NCBI RefSeq assembly: GCF_018798885.1
Contig: NZ_CP076363.1
Location: forward strand, 1-64,000
Reading direction: 5' to 3'
DNA length: 64,000 nucleotides
Source: Gemmobacter fulvus
GTDB lineage: Bacteria; Pseudomonadota; Alphaproteobacteria; Rhodobacterales; Rhodobacteraceae
The notes beneath the pieces are model-generated. The model was not told where the DNA came from. It worked only from the letters and a program-made list of their open reading frames with translations, and did no database searches. The position numbers were made by a program, and so were the translations under genes. This document shows, one piece after another, positions 47,319 through 57,607 of the stretch (within the stretch, counting starts at the first letter, position 1; each line of letters opens with the position of its first letter).

Positions 47319-48233
47319 GTGACACGAGTCGACGGCATAGACCCCCCTGACCAACCGACCCCGGATCTCCGGCAGCGTCTGGCCGACAGCATGAATGGCG
47401 CGACGCGGACCGAAAAAGCCATTGCGAGCTATTTCTTCAATAACTTCAAGAGCTTGCCTTTTGAAACCGCCGCCTCTGCCGCGCAGAAGATCGGCGTCAG
47501 CGAAGCCTCGATCGGGCGTTATTGCCGGGGCTTGGGCTTCCGGCACTTCAAGGATCTGAAAACCTCGTTGCAGGCCGATCTGGGCGACAGGGCTTGGCTG
47601 ATCGGTGACAGGCTGCGCGACTTCAATGCGCGGTCGCGGCAAGGCCTGGGCGAGATGTCACAGGCGCTGGAACGCGAGGTTGCGGCCATCGTTGCGAATT
47701 ACGAACTGGCCGCCACGCCGGAATTTGCCCGCGTTGTCACCCGGCTTGCCCGCACGCCCCAGGTGTTCATCGCCGGCTTCCAGACCGAGCGTGGCCATGC
47801 CACCTATCTGGCGCATGGGCTGCAATATATCCGCCCCGGCGTGCAGATGGCCGATCTGGAAGGCGGGCATTTCGCGGAAGTGCTGCTGACCGATCCGGGG
47901 CAAAGCTGCCTCGTGCTGATCGACGGGCGGCGTTATTCGCGGCTGACCCGCAGGCTGGCGCTGACCGCCCGCGCGATGGGGATTCCGGTGACACTGATCA
48001 CCGATCCCTATTGCGACTGGGGCCGCGAGTCGGTGACTGAAATGTTCACCGTGCAGACCAATCTCAACCAGTTCTGGGACGCCACCTCACCGATGTCGAG
48101 CCTGATCGGCCTGATCGTGAATGGTGTGTTTAACGAGCTGGGCCCGGAAGTGGAGGCGCGCATGGCCCGTGTGTCCTCCTTTTATAACGAATTCATCGGC
48201 CATACCGGCGACCCGCGCGGGCCGCTCAAATAA
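47319..48233 (+). CDS. RpiR-family transcriptional regulator
   Basis: 304 residues: N-terminal HTH_6 domain (TRTEKAIASYFFNNFKSLPFETAASAAQKIGVSEASIGRYCRGLG) and a C-terminal SIS domain (QVFIAGFQTERGHATYLAHGL, CLVLIDGRRYSRLTRRLA). SIS domains bind phosphosugars or related ligands. Starts with GTG at 47319, AAGGAGG 6 bases upstream. First gene of the operon with the peptide transporter 23 bp downstream, which it presumably controls. Confidence 0.9.
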   Translation: MTRVDGIDPPDQPTPDLRQRLADSMNGATRTEKAIASYFFNNFKSLPFETAASAAQKIGVSEASIGRYCRGLGFRHFKDLKTSLQADLGDRAWLIGDRLRDFNARSRQGLGEMSQALEREVAAIVANYELAATPEFARVVTRLARTPQVFIAGFQTERGHATYLAHGLQYIRPGVQMADLEGGHFAEVLLTDPGQSCLVLIDGRRYSRLTRRLALTARAMGIPVTLITDPYCDWGRESVTEMFTVQTNLNQFWDATSPMSSLIGLIVNGVFNELGPEVEARMARVSSFYNEFIGHTGDPRGPLK

Positions 48234-48256
48234 CAAAGTCCACAGAGGAGTTTCCC

Positions 48257-49834
48257 ATGTTCCATATGTTGAAAAGACAGGCGCTCGCCGCGACGGTTTC
48301 AACCGTTGCGCTGTTTGCGGCGCAAGGTGTTCTGGCGCAGGAAGCGGTGTTTGTGCTGAACACCAACGAGGTCGGCGCGCCGACCTACAACCCGATCCTC
48401 GCCTCCAACCTCAATACCGCGACGACGCTGATCTTCGACCGGCTGGTGGAAATGGATGCCAAGCGCAACTATCACCCTCACCTTGCCGCCAGCTGGGAAG
48501 AAGCCGCCGATGGCATGAGCTGGACCTTCAAGCTGAAAGAAGGCGTGACCTTCCACAATGGCGCGCCGTTCAACGCCGAAACGGTCAAGGCCTGGATCCC
48601 GCTGTTTGACGGCACCGAAAACAACTACATGACGCAAAGCATCGCGTCGGTCGAAGTGGTCGATGACCTGACCGTCAAGTTCGTGATGAAGAACCCCGAT
48701 CCGAACCTGCTGTATAACCTGTCGTCCAGCTTCATGAGCGTGGTCGAACCGAAGGCCTTTACCGAACTGGGCGAAGATTACGGCGTGACCGAGGTCTATG
48801 GCACCGGCCCGTTCCGCATGGAAAGCTTCACCGTCGGGCAGGAAACCGTGCTGGTGCGCAATGACGATTACGCCTGGGCCACGCCGCTGACCCAGAACCA
48901 GGGTCCGGCCAAGTTCGAACGCGCCATCTTCCGCGAAATTCCCGAAGACAGCACCGCGTTTCTGGAGCTGAAAACCGGCGGTGTGGACATGCTGCTGGGC
49001 GTGCCGACCGATTTCCTGACCGAGATCGCCAAAGAACCGCAGCTGGGCGTCGTGACCCTGCCGGGGCAGGAAGTCTCGTATATGGTGATGAATGTCACCA
49101 AGGCCCCGTTCGATGACATCAAGGTGCGCGAAGCGGCGGCCAAGGCGATCAATCAGAAGGAAATTCTGGACAATATCTATGGCGGGGTCGGGGCTGTCGC
49201 CGATACCTTCCTGATTTCCGCGCTGGCCGAGGCCAATGTGAACCCCGATCTGAAGATCAGCTACAACCCGGAACGTGCCAATGCGGCGCTGGACGAGGCG
49301 GGCTGGGTCAAGGGCGCGGATGGCATCCGTAGCAAGGACGGCCAGCCGCTGAAAATCGCGCTGTGGACCCAGAGCGATTCCAGCTTTCGCCGCCTGACCG
49401 AAGTGGTGCAAGCGCAACTGAAGGCCGTGGGCTTTGATGCCGAAATTGCCACCTTCGACAGCTCGACCATCCGCGACGAATACAAGAAGGATGTGCATCA
49501 GGCGGCAGTCCGGTCGTATTTCTGGGACAATGCCGATATCATCGACTGGTTCTTCGGGGCCGACCGGGCCGGCTATCCGAACATCTCGATGTTCAACGAT
49601 CCCAAAGCCGAAGAACTGCGCGCCGCCGCGATGACGGGGGCCAAGAACGGCGAAGAGCGGGTGGCGAATTTCATCGCCTACCATGAATATGTGCTGTCGC
49701 AGTTCCCCTTCTCGCCGATCTATCAGCCGGTGGCGAATGTGGGCTTCAACAAGGACCGTCTGAAAGTGCCGGAGGTTCTGAATGTGCCGACATTCCAGGG
49801 CCTTGCGATGATGGACCTGGAAGTGATCGAATAA
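48257..49834 (+). CDS. Peptide/opine ABC transporter substrate-binding protein (DppA/OppA family)
   Basis: 525 residues, family-5 binding protein with signal peptide (ending GVLAQEA) and the motifs YNPILASNLNTAT, HLAASWEEAADGMSWTFKLKEGVTFHNGAPFNAE and VYGTGPFRMESF. It binds peptides or similar compounds in the periplasm for the DppBCDF-type importer encoded next. GAGGAG precedes the ATG. The neighbouring M81 peptidase suggests a peptide or peptide-like ligand. Confidence 0.92.
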   Translation: MFHMLKRQALAATVSTVALFAAQGVLAQEAVFVLNTNEVGAPTYNPILASNLNTATTLIFDRLVEMDAKRNYHPHLAASWEEAADGMSWTFKLKEGVTFHNGAPFNAETVKAWIPLFDGTENNYMTQSIASVEVVDDLTVKFVMKNPDPNLLYNLSSSFMSVVEPKAFTELGEDYGVTEVYGTGPFRMESFTVGQETVLVRNDDYAWATPLTQNQGPAKFERAIFREIPEDSTAFLELKTGGVDMLLGVPTDFLTEIAKEPQLGVVTLPGQEVSYMVMNVTKAPFDDIKVREAAAKAINQKEILDNIYGGVGAVADTFLISALAEANVNPDLKISYNPERANAALDEAGWVKGADGIRSKDGQPLKIALWTQSDSSFRRLTEVVQAQLKAVGFDAEIATFDSSTIRDEYKKDVHQAAVRSYFWDNADIIDWFFGADRAGYPNISMFNDPKAEELRAAAMTGAKNGEERVANFIAYHEYVLSQFPFSPIYQPVANVGFNKDRLKVPEVLNVPTFQGLAMMDLEVIE

Positions 49835-49855
49835 GGGCGAGGCAAGGCCGGGATC

Positions 49856-50782
49856 ATGCTGGTTTACGTTCTCAAACGCCTGCTGGCGTTGATCCCGGTC
49901 GCGCTGGCGGTCTCGGTGGTGATCTTTCTGATCATCCACCTGATCCCCGGCGATCCGGTGGACAATCTGATGAAGGTCGGCGCCTCTGCCAAGCAGCGCG
50001 CCGAAATCGAGGCCCGCTATGGGCTGGATCAGCCGCTGCCCGTGCAATACGGGCTGTGGCTGGGCAAGGTGGTGCAGGGCGATCTGGGCACTGCGATTGT
50101 CGGGCGGCGGCCGGTGTCGCAGATCATCGCACAGGCGCTGCCGCATTCGTTGCTGCTGGGCGGGATGGCGCTGCTGTTCTCGTCGCTGGTCGGCATCGTG
50201 CTGGGGGTGATTGCGGCGCTGAAGCGGGACCGCTGGCCGGATCAGGCGATCATGGGCGGGGTCTTGCTCGGCTCCACCATGCCCGGTTTCTGGCTGGGTC
50301 TGCTGATGATCCTGGTGTTTTCGGTCTGGCTTGGCTGGTTTCCGGTCTCGGGCGCGCGCGGCTGGGAAAGCCTTGTGCTGCCGGTGCTGACCATCGGCCT
50401 TGGCGGCACAGCGCTGGTGGCGCGGGTGACGCGGGTCGCGATGATCGAGGCGCAGGGCCGGGATTTCGTGATGCTGCTGCATGCCAAGGGGATGCCGCCA
50501 TGGCGTATCCAGCTGTTCCATGTGCTGCGCCATGCGCTGATGCCCGTTGTCACCATCCTCGCGCTGCGCATTGGCTGGGTTCTGGGTGGGGCAGTCACGG
50601 TCGAGGTGGTGTTTGCCCGCCCCGGTCTGGGCACGACCTTGATCAAGGCGTTGAACCAGCATGATTATCCTGTTGTTCAGGCCTGCCTGCTGATGCTTGC
50701 CATGGCGGTGATGCTGGGCACCTTGCTGGGCGACATCCTGCAAGCGGCAATGGACCCCCGGGTCCGGGCGGCGCTGACATGA
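49856..50782 (+). CDS. Peptide ABC transporter permease (DppB-like)
   Basis: 308 residues, six spans, with the N-terminal YVLKRLLALIPVALAVSVVIF, the IPGDPVDNL stretch and the EAA-loop AMIEAQGRDFVMLLHAKGMPPWRIQLFHVLRHALMPV characteristic of DppB/GsiC. 21 bp after the binding-protein gene and overlapping the next permease by 4 bp. Confidence 0.93.
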   Translation: MLVYVLKRLLALIPVALAVSVVIFLIIHLIPGDPVDNLMKVGASAKQRAEIEARYGLDQPLPVQYGLWLGKVVQGDLGTAIVGRRPVSQIIAQALPHSLLLGGMALLFSSLVGIVLGVIAALKRDRWPDQAIMGGVLLGSTMPGFWLGLLMILVFSVWLGWFPVSGARGWESLVLPVLTIGLGGTALVARVTRVAMIEAQGRDFVMLLHAKGMPPWRIQLFHVLRHALMPVVTILALRIGWVLGGAVTVEVVFARPGLGTTLIKALNQHDYPVVQACLLMLAMAVMLGTLLGDILQAAMDPRVRAALT

Positions 50783-51627
50783 GCGGCACCCCTTCCCCCA
50801 TCCTGCGCGCGCTGCGCAGCCCGAAGGGCGCGATTGCCGGCGGCTGGATCCTGCTGGTGGTGCTGGGCGCGATCTTTGCCCCTTGGCTCACCCCCTATGA
50901 CTACGATGTGCAGAACCTGCCGGGCGCGTTTCAGCCCCCGGATGCCGCGCATTGGCTGGGCACCGATGAATTCGGGCGTGATCTGCTGACGCGCTTGCTG
51001 TATGGCGCGCGGACCTCGCTGTCGGTTTCGGCCATTGCCATCGGCATTTCGGTTGCGGCGGGCATGATCCTTGGCGCGGCGGCGGGCTATCTTGGCGGGC
51101 GCTTCGACCGTGCCGTTACCATCGTCGTCGATCTGACATGGTCCTTTCCCGAAATCCTTGTCGCGCTGATCCTTGTGGCGATCATCGGCCCCGGTGTGAC
51201 CGGCACGATGGCGGCCATCGGGGTGGCCTATCTGGCGCAGTTCACCCGGCTGGCCCGCGCGCAGATCCTTGCGATCAAATCGGAAACCTTCATCGAGGCG
51301 TCGCGCGCGCTTGGGGCTTCGGGGCGGTTTATCCTGTTCCGGCATCTGATCCCCAATACGCTGGTGCCGGTGCTGGTGGCGGGCATGCTGGCCACTGGGG
51401 ATGCGATCATTCTGGAGGCGACGCTCGGCTTTTTCGGGCTGGGGGCGCAACCGCCGACGCCAAGCTGGGGTGCGATGATGTCCTCGGGTACCGCGCAGTT
51501 GTTCAAGGCGCCCGGCATCATCCTGTTTCCCGGCCTTGCGGTGGCGATCACCGTGGTGGCGATCAACCTGTTTGGCGATGCGCTGGTGCGCGCGCTCGAC
51601 ATCCGGCTGCGCGCGCGGGAGGCCTGA
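50779..51627 (+). CDS. Peptide ABC transporter permease (DppC-like)
   Basis: 282 residues with N-terminal OppC_N region (SPKGAIAGGWILLVVLGAIFAPWL), LGTDEFGRDLLTRLLYGARTSLSV and the EAA loop FIEASRALGASGRFILFRHLIPNTL. Partner of the DppB-like permease. Confidence 0.93.
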   Translation: MSGTPSPILRALRSPKGAIAGGWILLVVLGAIFAPWLTPYDYDVQNLPGAFQPPDAAHWLGTDEFGRDLLTRLLYGARTSLSVSAIAIGISVAAGMILGAAAGYLGGRFDRAVTIVVDLTWSFPEILVALILVAIIGPGVTGTMAAIGVAYLAQFTRLARAQILAIKSETFIEASRALGASGRFILFRHLIPNTLVPVLVAGMLATGDAIILEATLGFFGLGAQPPTPSWGAMMSSGTAQLFKAPGIILFPGLAVAITVVAINLFGDALVRALDIRLRAREA

Positions 51628-51630
51628 GAC

Positions 51631-52579
51631 ATGCTGTTGGACGTAACAGACCTGTCCGTCTCCATCGGCAGTGTCAGCCCGTTGTCGGGCATCTCTTTCG
51701 CGCTGGACCGGGGCGAGATCCTCGGGCTGGTGGGCGAAAGCGGGTCGGGCAAATCGCTGACCGCGCTGGCGCTGACCGGGCTTTTGCCGCTGATCGGCGG
51801 GCGGATCACGGCGGGCGCGGTGCGCTTTGACGGCACCGATCTGGCCCGCCTGCGCGAACGCGACCTGCGGGCGCTGCGCGGGCGGCGCATCGGCTTTGTC
51901 ACCCAGAACCCGATGACGGCGATGGATCCGGTGCAACGGATCGGGGCGCAGGTGGATGTTGTCTCGCGGCTGCATCTGGGCCTGTCGGCACAGGCGGCGC
52001 GGGCCCGCACCCTTGATCTGCTGACGCAACTGCGCATCCCCGAGGCGGCGGCGGTCTGCGAAGCCTATCCGCATCAGCTTTCGGGTGGCATGAAGCAGCG
52101 CATCGTGATTGCGATGGCGCTGGCCGGTGAGCCGGACCTGATCGTCGCGGACGAGCCGACAACCGCGCTGGATGTGACGGTGCAGGCGCAGATCATTCAT
52201 ATCCTGACGACGCTGGTGCGCGAGCGGGGTCTGGGCCTGATCCTGATCACGCATGACATGGGGGTGGTGGCGCAGGCCTGCGACAAGGTGGCGGTGCTCT
52301 ATGCCGGGCGACTGGCCGAGGCGCGGCCGGTGGGGGCGCTGTTCGCCCATCCGGCGCATCCCTATACGGCGGCGCTGATCGACTGCATCCCGCGCGAAGG
52401 CATGGCCCCCGGCGCGCTGACCGGTATTCCCGGTGCCGTGCCCTCGGTGGCGGCCTATCCGCCGGGCTGCCGCTATCATCCGCGCTGCCCGCGGGCCACC
52501 GATCTGTGCCGCAGCACCGTGCCCCCCATCACCACCGGCGAGACCCGTCTTGCCTGCCATCACCCCATGGAGCAGCCGC

Positions 52580-52587
<8 letters not shown>
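51631..52587 (+). CDS. Peptide ABC transporter ATP-binding protein (DppD-like)
   Basis: 318 residues: Walker A GESGSGKS, signature LSGGMKQR, Walker B LIVADEPTTALD, switch His in ITHDMGVVA and the C-terminal oligopeptide-transporter cysteine segment (GCRYHPRCPRATDLC). Three bp after the DppC-like gene; overlaps DppF by 8 bp. Confidence 0.93.
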
Positions 52588-53533
<946 letters not shown>

Positions 53534-53542
53534 GCCTGACCC

Positions 53543-55048
53543 ATGACCTTTCACGTTCTGACCGCCGAATTCATCCATGAATCCAACACGTTCAAGAAAG
53601 GCAAAACCGGGCTGCACGCCTTTGCCGTTGACACGCTGCATGAAGGCGAGGCGGGCATTTCCCGGCGCGGCGATGTGAATGCCGAACTGGCGGGCTTTCT
53701 GGATGTGGCTAAGGCCGAGGGCTGGCAGATCACCCATGCCATTTCGGCTCATGCGACGCCCGGCGCCTGTGTGGCGCGCGAGGCCTATGACCATATCGCG
53801 GGCCGCATCTGTGCTGCCGCCGAGGCGCACAAGGCCACACTGACCGGGGTGGCGCTGGGGCTGCACGGCTCCATGGTGCCGGAATTCTGCGATGATGGCG
53901 AAGGCGAATTGCTGCGCCGCTTGCGCGCCATCCTCGGCCCCGATCTGCCGATTGCGGTGACGCTGGACCTGCATGCGATGGTCAGCCCCGAAATGGTGCG
54001 GGATGCGCAGATCTATGTGTCTTACAAGACCTATCCGCATGTCGACATGCGGCTGACCGGGCAGCACGCGGCGCGGCTGCTGGGGGCGGCGATGGCCGGT
54101 TCGGTGCGCCCCGCCACGCTGCGCACGCATCTGCCGATGCTGGACGAGGCGAATGGCGGGCGGACCGATGTGCCCGAAACCGCAGCGCTTTACGACGATG
54201 CCAAGCGCCATGAGCAGGAGCCGGGGATTCTGGCGGTGTCGATCAATGCGGGCTTTGCCGAGGCGGATACCAAGATCCTTGGCCCGACCGTGCTGGTGAC
54301 GCATGACACCGCCGTTCCGGGCGCCGCCGCCCGTGCGGCCGAGATCGCACAGGCGCTTGCCGCCCGCATCTGGGCGGGGCGGCACAACACGGCGAACGAG
54401 TTCCTGAGCGTGGAGGATGCCGCCGCCATCGCCAAGGGCTTTGATACCGCCAATGGCCCGCTGGTGATCTCTGACTATGCCGACAATCCCGGTGCGGGCG
54501 CCTATGGCGATGCGACGGCGCTGCTCAAGGCCCTGCTGGATGCCGGGATCACCAATGCCGCCTTTTCCCCGATGATCGACCCCGAGGCGGCGGCAGAGCT
54601 GCATCGTCATGCGGTGGGCGATACGGTCACGCTGGCGGTGGGTGGCAAGGCAGACCCCAGCTTTGGCGGTGCGCCGCTGATGCTGACCGGGCAGATCATG
54701 TGCCTGTCGGACGGGGCCTTTACCGGCGACGGGCCGATCATGGGTGGGGTGTCGCATACTTTCGGGCCGACGGCGGTGCTGCGGGTTCAGGGCATCGACA
54801 TCCTGATCGTGACCGAGGGCGAGCAGATGCTGGACCGTCAGCAGTTGATCGCCTTCGGCATCGAACCGACGCAGCACGCGGTGCTGGCGCTGAAATCCAT
54901 GCAGCATTTCCGCGCCGCGTTCGAGCCGATTGCCGGGCGGGTGATCGTCTGTGACAGCGGCGCATTGGCCACGCCGCAGGCGCATCGCCGCCCCTACAAA
55001 CGCGCGATCCGCCCGATCTTCCCGCTGGACCGCGACATGGTTCTGTAA
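53543..55048 (+). CDS. M81-family metallopeptidase (MlrC/microcystinase C-like)
   Basis: 501 residues with the DUF1485/MlrC N-terminal part (AEFIHESNTFKKGKTG, GVALGLHGSMVPEF, VTLDLHAMVSPEMV, SYKTYPHVDMRLTG) and the C-terminal MlrC domain (SDYADNPGAGAYGDAT). MlrC cleaves linear microcystin products; most relatives act on unknown small peptides or amides. It starts 9 bp after the transporter ATPase gene, so import by the Dpp-like system and cleavage by this enzyme likely form one pathway. Substrate unknown. Confidence 0.9.
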   Translation: MTFHVLTAEFIHESNTFKKGKTGLHAFAVDTLHEGEAGISRRGDVNAELAGFLDVAKAEGWQITHAISAHATPGACVAREAYDHIAGRICAAAEAHKATLTGVALGLHGSMVPEFCDDGEGELLRRLRAILGPDLPIAVTLDLHAMVSPEMVRDAQIYVSYKTYPHVDMRLTGQHAARLLGAAMAGSVRPATLRTHLPMLDEANGGRTDVPETAALYDDAKRHEQEPGILAVSINAGFAEADTKILGPTVLVTHDTAVPGAAARAAEIAQALAARIWAGRHNTANEFLSVEDAAAIAKGFDTANGPLVISDYADNPGAGAYGDATALLKALLDAGITNAAFSPMIDPEAAAELHRHAVGDTVTLAVGGKADPSFGGAPLMLTGQIMCLSDGAFTGDGPIMGGVSHTFGPTAVLRVQGIDILIVTEGEQMLDRQQLIAFGIEPTQHAVLALKSMQHFRAAFEPIAGRVIVCDSGALATPQAHRRPYKRAIRPIFPLDRDMVL

Positions 55049-55096
55049 CGACTCGCAGGGGGCCCGGCTGTGCAAGCACAGGTTTGGCCCCCTGCA

Positions 55097-55131
55097 CAGA
55101 CTGTCTCAAGGCGCGGCTTTGCGACAGTCTG
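55097..55131. promoter_or_regulatory. Perfect 9-bp inverted repeat upstream of the 2-oxoacid dehydrogenase operon
   Basis: CAGACTGTC (55097-55105) and GACAGTCTG (55123-55131) are perfect inverted arms 17 bases apart, 140-175 bp before the E1 alpha start and 49 bp after the M81 stop. It could be a terminator hairpin for the upstream operon or an upstream activator site for the AcoR-like regulator; TGTC/GACA arms are typical of the latter. The rest of the 55049-55270 gap shows no recognisable -24/-12 element. Confidence 0.5.
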
Positions 55132-55270
55132 CTGTCTCGTGGCGGGCGCGCTGATACACTGGGCCATCGCGCCCGCCCCGGCCCGATCTTCCACATTGCC
55201 GGATCCTCTCTGACGCGGCCCTGTAAGGCCACGGGTGGCCCAAAGTGGCCACATTCGAGGGAGGACGACA

Positions 55271-56257
55271 ATGCAACCCACCAAGGACAGCCTCGGCTGG
55301 ATGTACCGGCATATGGTCATCAGCCGCCGCTTCGAGAAAACGATCGAGAAGATCTATCTCGAAGGCAAGACCCCCGTCTTCAACATGGCCAATGGCCCGA
55401 TCCCCGGCGAGATGCACCTGTCTGACGGGCAAGAGCCGGTCGCCGTCGGCGTCTGTGCGCATCTGACCGCAGAGGATGTGGTGACGGCCACGCATCGCCC
55501 GCATCATCAGGCCATCGCCAAGGGCGTCGATCTGCGCCGCATGGCCGCCGAGATCTTCGGCAAGGCCACGGGCCTGTCGGGCGGGCGCGGCGGGCATATG
55601 CACATCTTCGACGCCGATGTGAACTTTGCCTGTTCGGGCATCATTGCGCAGGGCATGGGGCCTGCGGTTGGCGCGGCGCTGTCGCGCAAGATCCAGGGGA
55701 AGACCGGAGTTGCCGTCGCCTTCATCGGCGAAGGGGCCGCCAATCAGGGCGCGTTTCACGAAGCGATGAATCTGGCCGCCGTATGGAACCTGCCGTTCAT
55801 CTGCGTGATCGAAGACAATGCATGGGGCATCTCTGTCTCCAAACGCGCCTCGACCGCGGTGGAGCGCAACCATGTGCGCGCCGCTGCCTATGGCATTCCG
55901 GGGCATTATGTCGAAGGCAACGACCCTTGGAAAATCTACGAGGTGGCGGGCGAGGCGATTGCGCGGGCGCGGCGGGGCGAAGGCCCGACCCTGATCGAGG
56001 TGGAGACCTTCCGTCTGGCCGGGCATTTCATGGGCGATGCCGAAGGCTATCGTCCGAAGGGCGAAAAGGACGGGCTGTTTGCCCGTGACCCGATCCCCGC
56101 GATGCGGGCGCGACTGCTGGCCGAAGGCCATGCCACCGCCGCCGAGCTGGACCGGATCGAGGCCGAAGCCGAAGCCACCGTCGAGGATGCAATCCGCTTT
56201 GCCCGCGACAGCGCCGATCCCCGCCCCGAAGACGCGCTGACCAGCGTTTTCGCCTGA
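55271..56257 (+). CDS. 2-oxoacid (acetoin-type) dehydrogenase E1 alpha subunit
   Basis: 328 residues, thiamine-diphosphate E1 alpha: GEMHLSDGQEPVAVGVC, THRPHHQAIAKGVDLRRM, GGRGGHMHIFD and the TPP/Mg motif GEGAANQGAFHEAMNLAAVWNLPFICVIEDN. Closest by eye to AcoA/PdhA. GGAGG lies 7 bases before the ATG. With E1 beta it decarboxylates a 2-oxoacid or cleaves acetoin; the substrate is not fixed by sequence. Confidence 0.9.
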   Translation: MQPTKDSLGWMYRHMVISRRFEKTIEKIYLEGKTPVFNMANGPIPGEMHLSDGQEPVAVGVCAHLTAEDVVTATHRPHHQAIAKGVDLRRMAAEIFGKATGLSGGRGGHMHIFDADVNFACSGIIAQGMGPAVGAALSRKIQGKTGVAVAFIGEGAANQGAFHEAMNLAAVWNLPFICVIEDNAWGISVSKRASTAVERNHVRAAAYGIPGHYVEGNDPWKIYEVAGEAIARARRGEGPTLIEVETFRLAGHFMGDAEGYRPKGEKDGLFARDPIPAMRARLLAEGHATAAELDRIEAEAEATVEDAIRFARDSADPRPEDALTSVFA

Positions 56258-56284
56258 CGCCAGACATGATCTCGGGAGGATCAC

Positions 56285-57304
56285 ATGCAACAGACCAATG
56301 AACGCAAACTGACCATCGCCCGCGCCATGGCCGAGGCCATGGCACAGGAAATGCGCCTCGACCCGCGCGTTTTCGTGATGGGCGAGGACATCGCCGCCCT
56401 GGGCGGGGTGTTCGGCAATACCCGCGGCCTGCTGGACGAATTCGGCGCAGACCGGGTGCGCGACACGCCGATTTCGGAGACCGGCTTCATCGGCGCGGCG
56501 GTGGGGGCCGCGCAGGACGGCATGCGCCCGGTGGTGGAGCTGATGTTCGTCGATTTCTTCGGCGTCTGCTTTGATGCCATCTACAACCTGATGGCGAAGA
56601 ACATCTATTTTTCGGGTGGCAGCTTCAAGGTGCCGATGGTGCTGATGACCTCGACCGGCGGCGGCTATTCGGATGCGGGGCAACATTCGCAATGTCTGTA
56701 TGGCAGCTTTGCGCATCTGCCCGGCATGAAGGTGGTGGCCCCCTCCAACGCCTATGATGCCAAGGGCCTGATGACGGCGGCGCTGCGCGATGACAGCCCG
56801 GTGATCTATATGTATCACAAGGGCTTGCAGGGCATGGGCTGGCTGGGCACCGAAGCCGCCGCCACCGTGCATGTGCCCGAGGACAGCTATACGCTGGAGA
56901 TCGGCAAGGCGCGGGTGGTGCGTGAGGGGCGCGATGTCTCCATCGTCAGCATCGGCATGGGGGTGCATCACGCGCTGAAGGCCGCAGCACGATTGGAGGC
57001 CGATGGCGTCAGCGCCGAGGTGGTCGACCTGCGCTCGCTCGTGCCGCTGGACCGCGAGACGATCCGGGCCTCGGTCGCCAAGACCGGACGGCTGATCGTG
57101 GTGGACGAGGATTACATGAGCTACGGCCTGTCGGGCGAAATCATCGCCACGGTCACGGAACATGATATTTCCGGGCTGAAAGCGGCCCCCAAGCGCATCG
57201 CCTACCCGGATGTGCCGATCCCGTTTGCCCGTGGGATGGAACAGTTCTGCCTGCCCAATCCCGACAAGATCATCGGGGCCTGGCGCGCGATGCACGCGGC
57301 CTGA
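56285..57304 (+). CDS. 2-oxoacid (acetoin-type) dehydrogenase E1 beta subunit
   Basis: 339 residues with E1 beta motifs: RVFVMGEDIAALGGVFGNTRGLLDEFG, DTPISETGFIGAAVGAAQDGMRPVVELMFVDFF and the C-terminal transketolase domain (DLRSLVPLDRETIRASVAKTGRLIVVDED). Forms the heterotetrameric E1 with the preceding gene product. 27 bp after E1 alpha, GGGAGG before the ATG. Confidence 0.92.
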   Translation: MQQTNERKLTIARAMAEAMAQEMRLDPRVFVMGEDIAALGGVFGNTRGLLDEFGADRVRDTPISETGFIGAAVGAAQDGMRPVVELMFVDFFGVCFDAIYNLMAKNIYFSGGSFKVPMVLMTSTGGGYSDAGQHSQCLYGSFAHLPGMKVVAPSNAYDAKGLMTAALRDDSPVIYMYHKGLQGMGWLGTEAAATVHVPEDSYTLEIGKARVVREGRDVSIVSIGMGVHHALKAAARLEADGVSAEVVDLRSLVPLDRETIRASVAKTGRLIVVDEDYMSYGLSGEIIATVTEHDISGLKAAPKRIAYPDVPIPFARGMEQFCLPNPDKIIGAWRAMHAA

Positions 57305-57373
57305 CCCGGCTTTCCCAACTCCCTACACCAGAACGGGCGGCCCGCTGCCGCCCGCCAGAAAAGGACATTCCAG

Positions 57374-57607
57374 ATGACAACCAATATCACCATTCCGACC
57401 GATCTGTGGGACGAAGACCAGGAGGCGGTCATCACCTCCTGGCTGGTCAGCGCCGGATCCCGCGTGGCCGAAGGCGCGCTGCTGGCCGAGATCATGACCG
57501 CCAAGGTGCAATATGAAATCCTCGCCACCGCGTCGGGCACGCTGGTGATCCTGAAAGAACAGGACGAGGTGGTCGCCAAGGGCGATGTGATCGGGCAGAT
57601 CACATGA
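57374..57607 (+). CDS. Free-standing lipoyl domain protein
   Basis: 77 residues forming one complete biotinyl/lipoyl domain and nothing else: ITIPTDLWDEDQEAVITSW, the lipoylation turn AEIMTAKVQYEI with Lys44, and SGTLVILKEQDEVV. In usual E2 proteins this domain is fused to the catalytic domain. AAGGA precedes the ATG; its stop overlaps the E2 catalytic gene by 4 bp, so the two parts are made together. It would carry the acyl group between E1, E2 and E3. Confidence 0.9.
   Translation: MTTNITIPTDLWDEDQEAVITSWLVSAGSRVAEGALLAEIMTAKVQYEILATASGTLVILKEQDEVVAKGDVIGQIT

Noticed and set aside
48299-50743. 814-codon minus-strand open frame opposite the Dpp binding protein and permease
   Set aside because: Low-complexity His/Gln/Arg composition and no start context; the plus strand encodes clear family proteins.
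55049-55270. Sigma-54 -24/-12 promoter for the E1 alpha operon
   Set aside because: Looked for GG-N10-GC pairs in a TGGCAC/TTGCA context; the closest (TTGGCCCCCTGCA at about 55084) has the wrong spacing.
55106-57295. 729-codon minus-strand open frame opposite E1 alpha and E1 beta
   Set aside because: Shadow of two unmistakable thiamine-diphosphate enzyme subunits.
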